From CAZNXJ01 sp964577115 (GTDB taxonomy: Bacteria; Planctomycetota; Planctomycetia; Pirellulales; Pirellulaceae), in contig CAZNXJ010000007.1 in NCBI GenBank assembly GCA_964577115.1, positions 166,992 through 230,991 of the forward strand: a stretch of 64,000 nt of DNA, written 5' to 3'. Every line of letters starts with the position of its first letter. Position 1 is the first letter of the stretch. Of this stretch, positions 35,417 through 44,254 are shown piece after piece. The notes below the pieces were generated by a model that worked only from the letters and a program-made list of their open reading frames with translations, had not been told where the DNA came from and searched no databases. A program made the position numbers and the translations under genes.

Positions 35417-36790
35417 ATGCGCCGGCTCGCACTTCGTGACTTTGCCCGACTGCTGTTTGTCGCTCTGGCCATGACACCCTTCGGCGTGCAGGCGGCCGAC
35501 GACGCCCCCACTGCTCCTGAAGGCTGGACGACCGAGTCACCGCGGGACGAGCTACGGCCAACGTTTACGTATGATCCGGCTGGCGGCCCGCGCGGCCAGG
35601 GCGCTCTGGTGATCGAAGCCGATCAGCGCGAAGGCCTCTTCGGCTGGTGGCAGAAGACCGTTCCGATTGAAGGCGGTCGCTGGTACCGCTTTTCAGCACG
35701 CTGCCGCGTGACTGGCATCGCGACGCCTCGGCAAGCGGCTGTGACGCGCGTCTCCTGGCGTGGGCCCGGAGGTGTTGCGGTGACGCATGACGAGCCGACC
35801 TATCCGAGCTTCCGACCGGGTGATAAACCGCAAAGCGAAGCGGAATTTCCCTCCGATGGACCTGTCGATGCGGACGGCTGGATGGACGTGACCGGAACGT
35901 ATCGCGTGCCGTCGGCCGCGACGCTGGCAATCATCGAGCTCTCATACCGCTGGGCGCCGGCTGGGCGCATTGAATGGTCCGAAGTGAAGCTGGAAGCCGT
36001 GGACCCGCCGGCGCCGCGCAAAGTCCGCCTCGCGACCGTCCATTTCATTCCGCACGAAGGGAAAACCCCTGCTGAGAAACGCGCGTTATTTGCCCCGTTC
36101 ATCGAAGAGGCAGCCAAGAAGGGCGCCGATCTCGTTGTGCTCCCGGAAACGCTCACCCATATCGGCTCGGCAGGGCCCTATGCCGATTCGGCCGAGCCCA
36201 TTCCCGGGCCATCGACCGAATATTTCGGCAAGCTGGCCAAACAGCATGACCTGTACATCGTCGCCGGCCTGCTCGAACGTGACGCGCACCTGGTCTATAA
36301 CGTCGCGGTCCTCATCGGCCCCGACGGAAAAATCGTCGGCAACTATCGCAAGGTCACGCTGCCGCGTGGTGAAGGCGAAGGCGGCATCGCGCCAGGCAAG
36401 GACCTGCCCGTGTTCGATACCCGGTTTGGCAAAGTCGGGATGATGGTTTGCTACGACGGGTTCTTTCCGGAAGTCGCGCGGGAACTAAGTAACCGCGGCG
36501 CGGAAGTCATCGCTTGGCCCGTCGCCGGATGCAATCCCTTGCTCGCCGCGGCTCGCGCCTGCGAAAACCACGTGTACATCGTCAGTAGCACGTACACAGA
36601 CGTGTCGCAGAACTGGACCATTTCGGCCATCTACGATCGAGCGGGCCAACCGATCGCGCAGGCAGAAACATGGGGAAGCATCGCCATCGCCGAAGTCGAT
36701 CTCGGCCAGCCACTGCTCTGGCAGAGCCTGGGGGACTTCAAAGCGATGATCCGCCGGCATCGGCCGGTCGTCGAACAGGCGGATCCGTAA
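35417..36790 (+). CDS. Exported carbon-nitrogen hydrolase (nitrilase superfamily)
   Basis: A 457-residue protein with a signal peptide, an N-terminal beta-sandwich domain (about residues 35-195, carbohydrate-binding-like) and a C-terminal nitrilase-superfamily domain. The catalytic Glu is in VVLPETLTH, the Lys in NYRKVTLPRGEG and the Cys345 in MVCYDGFFPEV, so the Glu-Lys-Cys triad is complete. It should cleave a non-peptide C-N bond such as an amide or ureide outside the cytoplasm. The sandwich-plus-nitrilase fusion suggests it acts on a glycan- or polymer-linked amide (inference). Confidence 0.9.
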   Translation: MRRLALRDFARLLFVALAMTPFGVQAADDAPTAPEGWTTESPRDELRPTFTYDPAGGPRGQGALVIEADQREGLFGWWQKTVPIEGGRWYRFSARCRVTGIATPRQAAVTRVSWRGPGGVAVTHDEPTYPSFRPGDKPQSEAEFPSDGPVDADGWMDVTGTYRVPSAATLAIIELSYRWAPAGRIEWSEVKLEAVDPPAPRKVRLATVHFIPHEGKTPAEKRALFAPFIEEAAKKGADLVVLPETLTHIGSAGPYADSAEPIPGPSTEYFGKLAKQHDLYIVAGLLERDAHLVYNVAVLIGPDGKIVGNYRKVTLPRGEGEGGIAPGKDLPVFDTRFGKVGMMVCYDGFFPEVARELSNRGAEVIAWPVAGCNPLLAAARACENHVYIVSSTYTDVSQNWTISAIYDRAGQPIAQAETWGSIAIAEVDLGQPLLWQSLGDFKAMIRRHRPVVEQADP

Positions 36791-36799
36791 GGCGGCGGC

Positions 36800-38176
36800 T
36801 CAGAGCTGCGGGATTGGGCGGCCCGAGGTGAGGATCGGTACTGGCCGCCCTGCGAAGTCGAGGAACGACTGCTGGTAGTCGATGCCGAGATGGCGATAGA
36901 CGGTCGCGAGCAGGTCTTGCGGCGTCACCGGATCGGCGGTGGGGTATTCCGACTTCGAGTTGGTTGCCCCCACGACCTGCCCCATACGCAGTCCGCCGCC
37001 CGAGATCAACGCGCTAAACGCGTTCGGCCAGTGATCGCGCCCGACGCCCGGCTGGTTCGAGAAATTCGTCGGCGCGTAGGTCAGTCGCGGCGTGCGCCCG
37101 AACTCGCCACATGCAATCACAAGCACTTGCTTATCGAGCCCTCGGTCGTAGATGTCGTTGATCAGCGCGCTGAGCGCTTGATCCATTTGAGGGAGCCGTT
37201 CGCGCTGAGCGTAGTCGATATGGAACGCCGGAGCGTGGTCATCCCAACTGAAATGCTTGGTCGTATCGTTCGGCGCCGTGGCGTCGATGTTAATCACGGC
37301 CGCTCCGGCTTCGGCGAGCCGCCGAGCCAACAGGCAGCTTTGTCCCCAGCGGTGTCGCCCGTAACGATCGCGCAGTTCCGGCGGCTCCTTGCTGAGATCG
37401 AATGCGTTGGCCACTTCCGGGCTGGTAAGGATATTGAATGCCGCCGCTCGGAATTCATCGACCGCGTCCAGATTGCGATCCAGGTGCCTCCGGAAACGGT
37501 CGAATTGACCGAGCAACTGACGCCGGTCATCGAGCCGGTGGTTATCGACGCCCGTGGCCAATGTCAGATTCCGCGGTGCGAAGCTGGGCTGTGACGGGTC
37601 ACCCGTTTCGAATGCTTTATGGCTGACCCCCAGATACACGGGATCGGTCATAAAGGGCGCTTTCTGAACACCGATGTATTGCGGTAGCCCATCGGCGCGC
37701 ATCCCCCGCATGCGGCTCGCAATCATTCCGAAGTCCGGATGCGTCGAGCGGGATGTCGACGTGGGGTCGGGCACGACCGGCGTCTTTCCCGTCAGCATTT
37801 CGATGCTGCCGTCGTTATGAGCGGACATCGTGTGATGCAGCGAGCGGATGATGGAGAACCGATGAGCGATCTTGGCCTGGAGCGGCATGTACTCGCAGAT
37901 TTCGATGCCCGGCACGTTGGTACGGATCGGGCGCAACGGTCCGCGGTACTCGGACGGCGCTTCCGGTTTCATGTCGTACGTTTCCAACTGGCTCGGGCCA
38001 CCCCACATCCAAAATAGGATGACCGACGTATTCGGCGGCGAGCTGGATTCCGCCGCGCGTAACCGCGGCAAGTCGGGCAGCGTGATCCCGCCCAGGGCCA
38101 GCGTTCCGACGCGCAAGAATTCGCGACGCGAAAGCGGTCCTCGACAGATACGGGGAGCTTGCTGCGACGTGCTCAT
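36800..38176 (-). CDS. DUF1501 family exported protein
   Basis: A 458-residue member of DUF1501, a planctomycete-rich family related to the alkaline phosphatase/sulfatase fold. It starts with an Arg-Arg leader (SRREFLRVGTLALGG) indicating Tat export. Family motifs are SVILFWMWGGPSQLETYDMKP, the WDDHAPAF segment, CGEFGRTP and GRDHWPNAFSALISGGGLRMG. In other genomes such genes pair with a PSCyt/PSD1 gene; this one has none, unlike the copy at 51626. ATG 38176 (MSTSQQ) was chosen over two upstream Met codons in non-coding-looking sequence. Confidence 0.92.
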   Translation of the reverse strand: MSTSQQAPRICRGPLSRREFLRVGTLALGGITLPDLPRLRAAESSSPPNTSVILFWMWGGPSQLETYDMKPEAPSEYRGPLRPIRTNVPGIEICEYMPLQAKIAHRFSIIRSLHHTMSAHNDGSIEMLTGKTPVVPDPTSTSRSTHPDFGMIASRMRGMRADGLPQYIGVQKAPFMTDPVYLGVSHKAFETGDPSQPSFAPRNLTLATGVDNHRLDDRRQLLGQFDRFRRHLDRNLDAVDEFRAAAFNILTSPEVANAFDLSKEPPELRDRYGRHRWGQSCLLARRLAEAGAAVINIDATAPNDTTKHFSWDDHAPAFHIDYAQRERLPQMDQALSALINDIYDRGLDKQVLVIACGEFGRTPRLTYAPTNFSNQPGVGRDHWPNAFSALISGGGLRMGQVVGATNSKSEYPTADPVTPQDLLATVYRHLGIDYQQSFLDFAGRPVPILTSGRPIPQL

Positions 38177-38415
38177 CGGTAGTCCGATTGCTCGGCCTCG
38201 TAGCGGTGGGCAATACATTCTCGGCGGGCCGGCATTGTAGCATGCCCCCGAGTGACTTCCAAAATACACGGTAGGGGATAGGTTGGGAGCATCGAGTGAC
38301 CACGCCCTGACCTGTCCGCCTCGGCCGATTGCCCCGCCGTACAGGGCCGGTTAAGATAGATGGCTGACTTTATTGACGGGAGCGATTCTGCGGAATCCGG
38401 GGGAGCAGACAAACG

Positions 38416-39033
38416 ATGCTGCGGCGTGTCCGGCTGCGTTCGACGTGCGCATACGTCCATGGCGCAACCGCCATGTTGATGCTCGTCGTGATGTCGGCCG
38501 GAAGCCTCGGCATCCCCGTAATTCCCGTCGTCCACAAAGACCGTTCGGTACCCTTTCCTTGCCAGGACCGAGCGTGTGCTTGCCGCGACGCTCGCGCCTG
38601 CTGGGGCAGTTGCTGCTGCATGTCGGACCAGGAGAAGCTCGCCTGGGCGCGCGAGCACGGCCTCGAGCCACCGCAGGATGCGAAGATATCGCTTGCCGCT
38701 CGTCGCCCCGCAGCCGCCTGCGGTTCCTGCTGCACGAGTAAGCCGAACAAAACGGAAGTTTGCCACGAGTCGGCCTCCAAGACGTGTGCCGTCGCCCCGG
38801 AGGCCGCAGCGTCTTGCGACGACGATCAGGCGCCACACATGGTGCTGCTGACGGCACAAAATCACTGCCAGGGTTATTCGTCCTGGCTCCTTTTGTGGTC
38901 GTCGGCGCTCATCGAGCCGCCTCCGGCCGACTGGGCGCTTGATACGACGCCCCCCGCTCTGCTCGTCACGCGGAACGACAGAGCGCGTGTTCTTTTCGAG
39001 CGGCCTCCGACGCCCCCTCCCCGAAGCGGCTGA
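38416..39033 (+). CDS. Cys-rich exported protein, possible metal-locus member
   Basis: A 205-residue protein with an N-terminal hydrophobic segment and 15 Cys residues. Seven sit in one block (positions 49, 54, 56, 62, 66, 67, 68) of the pattern FPCxDRxCxC..ARACWGSCCC, directly followed by MSDQEKLAWAREHG. A second cluster lies at 102, 105 and 106. I recognise this Cys-block plus EKLAWA pattern as recurrent in planctomycete and related genomes but know no function. It precedes a DUF1559 gene and a PepSY gene with a His-rich loop, which hints at metal handling (inference). GGGGGAG lies 12 bases upstream of the ATG. Confidence 0.75.
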   Translation: MLRRVRLRSTCAYVHGATAMLMLVVMSAGSLGIPVIPVVHKDRSVPFPCQDRACACRDARACWGSCCCMSDQEKLAWAREHGLEPPQDAKISLAARRPAAACGSCCTSKPNKTEVCHESASKTCAVAPEAAASCDDDQAPHMVLLTAQNHCQGYSSWLLLWSSALIEPPPADWALDTTPPALLVTRNDRARVLFERPPTPPPRSG

Positions 39034-39337
39034 TCCTCACTTTGCACGGCCGTGGCGGCTAATTCCTACCGGGCAACCCTTGGCGGCTGATCGCCCCGGG
39101 GTCATCGCGCCGGGTAACCATGCCGGGTAATTGCGTCAACGCGGGCGGCTTGCGGCCGCGCCCACAACGCCATCGGCCACCGTCTCTGCTGCGAATCTGT
39201 TGCTCGCACGTTTCCAGGCATCGCTGCGCCGTGGCGCGAGCGACACTTGCGAGCCATGGAATGCCTCGCCATGCGCGCCGGATGATGCGCGGCGCGGGCG
39301 TGTACCGTACATCCGCTGTATTTGAGTGAGATCCGTC
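39034..39337. other. Gene-free spacer with short repeated words
   Basis: About 300 bases with no credible gene. It holds three copies of CCGGGYAAY (near 39068, 39109 and 39122) and repeated GGCGGCT words. I see no promoter or terminator I would defend. Confidence 0.3.
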
Positions 39338-40417
39338 ATGAAGGGACGCCAAGCGTTCACGTTGGTTGAGTTATTGGTCGTTATCGCGGTGATCGGCATT
39401 CTCATGGCGCTGCTCTTGCCCGCCGTCCAGGCGGCGCGCGAAGCGGCGCGGCGCATGCAATGCATGAACAACCTGAGGCAATGGGGGATCGCCGTCCACA
39501 CCTACCATGACGCGTTTGGCGCGTTCCCGATGGCGGACGCGCAAAACTATCTGCCCAACGCGCAGGGTTTTTCCCCGCAGGCTCGGCTACTGCCATTCAT
39601 CGAGCAGGCCAACCTGCAATCGCTGCTCGACTTCTCTCAGCCCGCCTTTATCGGCCCCTACAACGCGCTGGTGCCCAATCCGCAATTCGCTGCGGCGATG
39701 GCGATGGAGGTACCGGTTTCAATTTGCCCAAGCGACCCGGCTCCGGAATTGAACATGGGAGCGGGGGGAAGCGAGTACTGGGGCATTAACTACATGGTTA
39801 GCTACGGAAGTGGTACCGGGACGAACTACGACTTGCGGTGGCGCACGGATGGAATTGTCTATGAAAACTCGGGGACCCGCTTTGGCGACGTCAGCGATGG
39901 CACATCGAATACGGTGTTCATGAGTGAAACGGTGCGCAGCGCGGGCGCCGACTTCGTGCTGCCCGCCGGCTCTTTGCCCAAATTCCCCTATCAAGCGACG
40001 CTCAACGGTTCGTCCGGCGTGAGCGCCAACCGGCTTTCGATTCCGGGACTTGCCAGCAGCGGTGGCGGCTGGTCGAACGGCCCGTCGGGAGTGATCGAGA
40101 ATCCGGATCTCGAGGTGATCTGGCCGCAGAAGGACAGTTGGCGCGGAGCCGCAAGTGCAGCACTGCGCGGCCGCGGCACTTCGTGGGCCCACTCGGGGGC
40201 GATCAGTACGCTGACCAACGGCTACCTTCCGCCAAATAGCCGCATCCCGGACGTGGTAGTTCATTTCACCGGGTTCTTCGCGCCGCGCAGCTTTCATCCC
40301 GCCGGAGCTCTCGTCATGACCGGGGATGGCGCGGTGCGTCTGCTGAGCAGCACGACGGACGTCACGGTCGTCCGAGGTCTCCACAGCCGCGATGGGGGCG
40401 AAGTGATCAACTACTAA
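39338..40417 (+). CDS. DUF1559 prepilin-like protein
   Basis: A 359-residue member of DUF1559, a large planctomycete paralogous family. It opens with a type IV prepilin/pseudopilin leader (KGRQAFTLVELLVVIAV), the site for a prepilin peptidase, then a helix (LLPAVQAAREAARRMQC) and a globular domain. The DGTSNTVFMSE motif and the C-terminal HPAGALVMTGDGAV are characteristic. It is probably an exported surface or pseudopilin-related protein; the function of the family is not established. ATG 39338 matches the family start better than the upstream GTG. Confidence 0.93.
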   Translation: MKGRQAFTLVELLVVIAVIGILMALLLPAVQAAREAARRMQCMNNLRQWGIAVHTYHDAFGAFPMADAQNYLPNAQGFSPQARLLPFIEQANLQSLLDFSQPAFIGPYNALVPNPQFAAAMAMEVPVSICPSDPAPELNMGAGGSEYWGINYMVSYGSGTGTNYDLRWRTDGIVYENSGTRFGDVSDGTSNTVFMSETVRSAGADFVLPAGSLPKFPYQATLNGSSGVSANRLSIPGLASSGGGWSNGPSGVIENPDLEVIWPQKDSWRGAASAALRGRGTSWAHSGAISTLTNGYLPPNSRIPDVVVHFTGFFAPRSFHPAGALVMTGDGAVRLLSSTTDVTVVRGLHSRDGGEVINY

Positions 40418-40484
40418 TCTCACACCACAAAGGTTCCAAACTTCCGCACCAGTTTCTTCTGGCCGCGCACTGAGCGAATTGCGA

Positions 40485-41924
40485 ATGAATCAATCCAAGA
40501 AGACCGGCTCGCCGTCCAAAACGTGGCCCGATTATCGAGCCGTATGGCGCTGGCATTTCTACGCGAGCCTATTTTGCATGCCGCTGGTGATTGTGCTGGC
40601 GATCAGCGGATCCGTGTATCTGTTTAAACCGCAGCTCGAAGCGTGGATCGATCGCCCTTACGACCGGCTAACGGTGAATCGGCCGGCGAGTGTCGCGGAG
40701 CAGGTGCGGGCGGCCCTGGCGGCAGTTCCGGGTTCGACGCCGCGGAGCTACGAGATTCCCGCTACGAAGCAATCAGCGGCGCGCGTGATCGTCGATCAGC
40801 ACGGGACGGCGATCCGCGTCTATGTCCATCCGGAAACGCTCGCCATCCTGCACAAGGTTCCCGAACAACAGCGACTGATGCGTTTGGTCTTTCGGATTCA
40901 TGGCGAGCTCATGATGGGCAACTGGGGCTCGCACATCGTCGAGCTAGCGGCATGCTGGACAATCGTCATGATCCTGACCGGCATCTATCTCTGGTGGCCG
41001 CGGCAAAAGCGCGGCTGGGGCGGAGTTCTCTACCCTCGGCTGTTCGGCGGCAGCCACCGATTCTGGCGCGACATGCACAGCGTCGTCGGCGTTTGGATCT
41101 CGTGGTTCGCGCTCATTCTGCTGTTAACCGGACTCCCGTGGGCCAATTTCTGGGGCGGCTACTTCAAGAAAGTACGCTGGCTGACCGGGACGGCAGTCGC
41201 CGAGCAGGACTGGTCGACCGGCAGCGAGCGTGAGTCGGGCCGCGCGACGAGCGGTGCGGCGGGCGGGGGACACGGTGAGCATGGGGATCATGATCGCGGT
41301 AATCATGGCGGGCAACGTGGATCGCGCGTCCGGCGCATGCCCGATCTGTCCGGATTCGATCGCGTGGTCGCGGCCGTGCGCCCTCTACAGCTTGACGCTC
41401 CCGTGGTCGTCAGCCCACCGCGACAACCCGACGGTGCGTGGTCGGCCAAATCGATGACAGCCAATCGGCCGCGCCGAGTCAACCTGGAGGTAGACGGCCA
41501 GACGGGAACCCTTCTCAGCCGTGAAAACTTCGCGGACCGCCACTGGATCGACCGCGTCGCAGGTACGGGCATCGCGCTGCACGAGGGTCAGTTGTTTGGC
41601 TGGCCAAACCAGCTGTTGGGGCTAATCACCGCGGCGGGCCTGGTTTTGATGTGCGTCAGCGGACCGATCCTGTGGTGGCGCCGGCGCGAGCCGGGAAAGC
41701 TCGGTGCGCCCAAACCGCTCGCCGCTCCACGTTTCTCCTGGGGCCTGCTGGCGCTTGTCATCGCGCTGGCAATTTACCTCCCCCTTTTCGGCGCCTCGCT
41801 CGTCGTCGTGCTGCTCGCCGAGCGACTCGTGCTGCGGCGCATTGCGCGCGTTCGCGAGTGGCTCGGCCTTTACGCAGCACAAGATCCGGCGCAAGCGCCT
41901 GCGGCCGAGCCGTCTCGAAGTTAG
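40485..41924 (+). CDS. PepSY-associated membrane protein with His-rich loop
   Basis: A 479-residue inner-membrane protein of the PepSY-TM family, which is common next to siderophore receptors and reductases. It has four membrane regions: FYASLFCMPLVIVLAISGS, VELAACWTIVMILTGIYLWW, WFALILLLTGLPWANFW and the C-terminal block ITAAGLVLMCVSGPILWWRR plus a following pair. A His/Gly-rich stretch (GGGHGEHGDHDRGNHGG, about residues 261-277) lies in the large extracytoplasmic loop and could bind metal. It follows the DUF1559 gene by 67 bases. ATG 40485 was preferred over TTG 40479. Confidence 0.88.
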   Translation: MNQSKKTGSPSKTWPDYRAVWRWHFYASLFCMPLVIVLAISGSVYLFKPQLEAWIDRPYDRLTVNRPASVAEQVRAALAAVPGSTPRSYEIPATKQSAARVIVDQHGTAIRVYVHPETLAILHKVPEQQRLMRLVFRIHGELMMGNWGSHIVELAACWTIVMILTGIYLWWPRQKRGWGGVLYPRLFGGSHRFWRDMHSVVGVWISWFALILLLTGLPWANFWGGYFKKVRWLTGTAVAEQDWSTGSERESGRATSGAAGGGHGEHGDHDRGNHGGQRGSRVRRMPDLSGFDRVVAAVRPLQLDAPVVVSPPRQPDGAWSAKSMTANRPRRVNLEVDGQTGTLLSRENFADRHWIDRVAGTGIALHEGQLFGWPNQLLGLITAAGLVLMCVSGPILWWRRREPGKLGAPKPLAAPRFSWGLLALVIALAIYLPLFGASLVVVLLAERLVLRRIARVREWLGLYAAQDPAQAPAAEPSRS

Positions 41925-42187
41925 CACAATACCAGGCCACCCGCCGTCGTAGAGCACTCCGTCTTCCATTTCCATGGGCAGCGTTTGGGCTTTCTTTCAT
42001 GCAGCGGACATGGACGTGCGACGGCGGCGGAGTTTGCAATGGCCACATGTTCGTCAAATAACAACTTGCGCAAATTGCAAAAAAACATTTGACCCACCCC
42101 CACCAGTCGGTTAGCCTTCATCCCCAAACGGAGTCAATCTGGCAGGACGCTGCTCACGAATGACCCGTATTGCAGGGGATCACACGC

Positions 42188-43045
42188 GTGAAGTTTCTTT
42201 TCTCGGCCGCCGTTCTCGCGGCCATCCTGTTTGGTGGTTCCGTAGGCGAAGCGGCCCTATTGCGAGCCACCTATCGGTTCAATGGCAGTTTTGCTGCGGA
42301 AGAATCCGGAGCGCCGAGCCTCCAGCCGGTCAACGGCGGCAGTTTCATCACCGACTTGGTACTTGGACAAGCGCAGACGGTGTATCAGTGGGACGGAGAT
42401 GTCGCGCCCAATGCGCAAGCCGGCTTGGCGCTTGACACGAAAGACTTCCCCCTGCCAATCAACGACTACTCGGTAGAATTGCTTTTCAAGTTCACGGGGA
42501 ACAGCCTGATCAACCGTCGCATTCTGGACGTGCAGAACCGCTCCTACGCCAACAGCGCCGGAGATTTTTCGGACAATGGCCTTTACGTGACGGGCCACGG
42601 CAACTTGCAAGCCCACCCGCTTAGCAACGCGACGGGCACAGGTACATTTACCAATGACACGTATCATCACGTCGTCGTCACGAACCAGGCCGCTCCCCAG
42701 TTGATGACCGTCTATTTAGATGGCGTTGAGCAGTTCTCGCAAAATACGACGCTCTTGCAAATCGATGCGGGGCGCAGTACGGGTCCTAAGATGCTCCACT
42801 TTTTCCTGGACAACACGACCGGGTCCTTTCAGCGAGACTACAGCGACGGCAGCATTGCATTGATTCGCATTTGGGAGGGAGCGCTCACCGCAGAAGATGT
42901 TTCCCAGGCAAACGCCGCCCTGTTCTCATCGAGTGGCAATGTGGTCGCCGTTCCGGAACCCAGTTCTGCCGCTCTCATGACCTTCACCGCGGGCCTGAGC
43001 CTGCTCGGCGCGTTCCGCAAAAAGCGCGCGGCTTCCAAGGCATAG
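42188..43045 (+). CDS. PEP-CTERM sorted LamG-like exported protein
   Basis: A 285-residue protein with a signal peptide (FLFSAAVLAAILFGG), a concanavalin/LamG-like beta-sandwich (YSVELLFKFTG..ILDVQNRS, HHVVVTNQA..MTVYLDG) and a C-terminal PEP-CTERM sorting signal: VPEPSSAALM, a hydrophobic helix and a basic RKKR end. Such proteins are processed by an exosortase and exported to the surface or matrix. GTG at 42188 follows AGGGG at 9 bases; a TTG six codons upstream is the alternative. No exosortase gene is in the window. Confidence 0.88.
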   Translation: MKFLFSAAVLAAILFGGSVGEAALLRATYRFNGSFAAEESGAPSLQPVNGGSFITDLVLGQAQTVYQWDGDVAPNAQAGLALDTKDFPLPINDYSVELLFKFTGNSLINRRILDVQNRSYANSAGDFSDNGLYVTGHGNLQAHPLSNATGTGTFTNDTYHHVVVTNQAAPQLMTVYLDGVEQFSQNTTLLQIDAGRSTGPKMLHFFLDNTTGSFQRDYSDGSIALIRIWEGALTAEDVSQANAALFSSSGNVVAVPEPSSAALMTFTAGLSLLGAFRKKRAASKA

Positions 43046-43056
43046 AACGCCGTACG

Positions 43057-43100
43057 CCGGGGCGGCGCCGCGTGGGGAACGCCGCGCTGCTTCGCCCCGG
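43057..43100 (+). terminator. GC-rich hairpin after the PEP-CTERM gene
   Basis: CCGGGGCG (43057-43064) pairs perfectly with CGCCCCGG (43093-43100), with further GC-rich pairing possible inside. It lies 12 bases past the stop codon and is followed a few bases later by GTTTT. There is no long T run, so termination efficiency is uncertain. Confidence 0.4.
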
Positions 43101-43167
43101 CCGATCGTTTTCAGCCACCTCGTCTCCCCCGCTTTCCTTGAAACTTTCCTCCCTCCTTCCGTTCGTC

Positions 43168-43195
43168 TTGACACATCGGAATATTCCGATATATT
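43168..43195 (+). promoter_or_regulatory. ArsR-gene promoter with internal palindromic operator
   Basis: A consensus -35 TTGACA (43168-43173) and a near-consensus -10 TATATT (43190-43195) are 16 bases apart. The spacer holds a perfect 16-base palindrome, ATCGGAATATTCCGAT (43175-43190). A repressor bound there would block polymerase directly. The -10 ends only 7 bases before the ATG of the regulator gene, so the message should have little or no leader. Confidence 0.75.
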
Positions 43196-43202
43196 TGAGC
43201 AT

Positions 43203-43535
43203 ATGAAACGCACAACGAACAAAGTGGGACAACCGCGACTGACGGATTTGGAGGATCTGCGACGGGCCGCCGAGTGCCTGCGTGTATTGGCTCATCCGCA
43301 TCGCCTGCGGATGATCCAGATGATGCTCGCCGGCGAGTACACGGTGGGGGAACTAGCCGAGGCCTGCGAGCTGCCTACGCCCATGGCGTCCGAGCACCTG
43401 CGGCTGATGCAGCGCTGCGGGTTCCTCGCCAGCGAGAAAGAAGGACGCAATGTGTACTACCGCGTCGTCGATCCCCACCTGAAAAACCTGATGAAATGCG
43501 TCGAGGCCCGATGCGAAGCGGGAGCCGGTCGATGA
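43203..43535 (+). CDS. ArsR-family winged-helix repressor
   Basis: A 110-residue ArsR/SmtB-type regulator (LRVLAHPHRLRMIQMM, then YTVGELAEACELPTPMASEHLRLMQRCGFLASEKEGRNVYYRV). Cys residues at about positions 25, 55, 71, 99 and 104 could serve as a sulfur- or metal-sensing pair. In BigR- and SqrR-like relatives two Cys form a tetrasulfide link in response to persulfide; the genes downstream suggest the same here (inference). No ribosome site precedes the ATG and the promoter -10 is 7 bases away, so translation is probably leaderless. It controls, presumably, itself and the next three genes. Confidence 0.92.
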   Translation: MKRTTNKVGQPRLTDLEDLRRAAECLRVLAHPHRLRMIQMMLAGEYTVGELAEACELPTPMASEHLRLMQRCGFLASEKEGRNVYYRVVDPHLKNLMKCVEARCEAGAGR

Positions 43536-43566
43536 AGGCCTCCCCCTTTTTTTTTCCAGACACTAA

Positions 43567-43595
43567 GGAATATTCCGAACTATCGAACATTCGAT
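43567..43595 (+). promoter_or_regulatory. Second operator-like palindrome pair before the rhodanese gene
   Basis: GGAATATTCC (43567-43576) repeats the core of the palindrome in the ArsR promoter, here with AA and GA flanks. It is followed by a second inverted repeat, ATCGAA-CA-TTCGAT (43582-43595). The ATG of the rhodanese gene lies 24 bases beyond, after an AAGGAG site. A shared repressor site is the simplest reading. Confidence 0.6.
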
Positions 43596-43619
43596 TTCAA
43601 AGTCCACAAGGAGCCTGCG

Positions 43620-44213
43620 ATGAACGCCCCAACCATCACCCCCCGGGAACTCGGGGAACGCCGGTCCGCCGGACAACCGGTCACGCTGATCGACGTGCGG
43701 ACGCCGGCCGAATTTCGCGAGGTGCATGTCGAATTCGCGCGGAACGTTCCACTTGACCGGCTAAACGCCGCCGAACTGGACGCCGCGCGTCCCAGCCCCG
43801 ATCAGCCGCTCTACGTCATCTGCCGCTCGGGCGGCCGGTCGGCCAAGGCGTGTGAGCGGCTCGTGGCGGCGGGCGTTACGAACGTGGTGAACGTCGAAGG
43901 CGGTGTCCAGGCCTGGGAACAGGCCGGACTTCCGGTCGTGCGCGGAGCCAAAGCGATGTCGCTTGAGCGCCAAGTGCGTATTGCGGCCGGCACCCTGGTG
44001 TTGATCGGCAGCCTGCTCGGAGCGTTCGTCCATCCGTACTGGATCGGATTGGCCGCTTTCGTCGGCGCCGGGTTGATCTTCGCCGGAATTACCGACACCT
44101 GCGGGATGGCCATGCTGCTCGCCCGCATGCCCTGGAACCAGGTACCCAACGCGGCCGCCAGCGGCCCCCAGGATGCCACCGCCTGCAAGAACTCGACGAC
44201 CTGTTGCAGCTGA
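43620..44213 (+). CDS. YgaP-like rhodanese with membrane anchor
   Basis: A 197-residue protein: an N-terminal rhodanese domain (TLIDVRTPAEFREVH.. with active-site loop CRSGGRS, Cys68) followed by two membrane helices of the DUF2892 type (RIAAGTLVLIGSLLGAF and WIGLAAFVGAGLIFAGITDTCGMAMLL). E. coli YgaP has the same plan and acts as a membrane-bound sulfurtransferase. The tail is Cys-rich (ACKNSTTCCS) and may accept persulfide (inference). AAGGAG precedes the ATG. The CstB-like gene starts 41 bases later. Confidence 0.92.
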   Translation: MNAPTITPRELGERRSAGQPVTLIDVRTPAEFREVHVEFARNVPLDRLNAAELDAARPSPDQPLYVICRSGGRSAKACERLVAAGVTNVVNVEGGVQAWEQAGLPVVRGAKAMSLERQVRIAAGTLVLIGSLLGAFVHPYWIGLAAFVGAGLIFAGITDTCGMAMLLARMPWNQVPNAAASGPQDATACKNSTTCCS

Positions 44214-44254
44214 TCCGGCGCAGTCCAATCCACCGTCACGCAAGGAGACGAACC

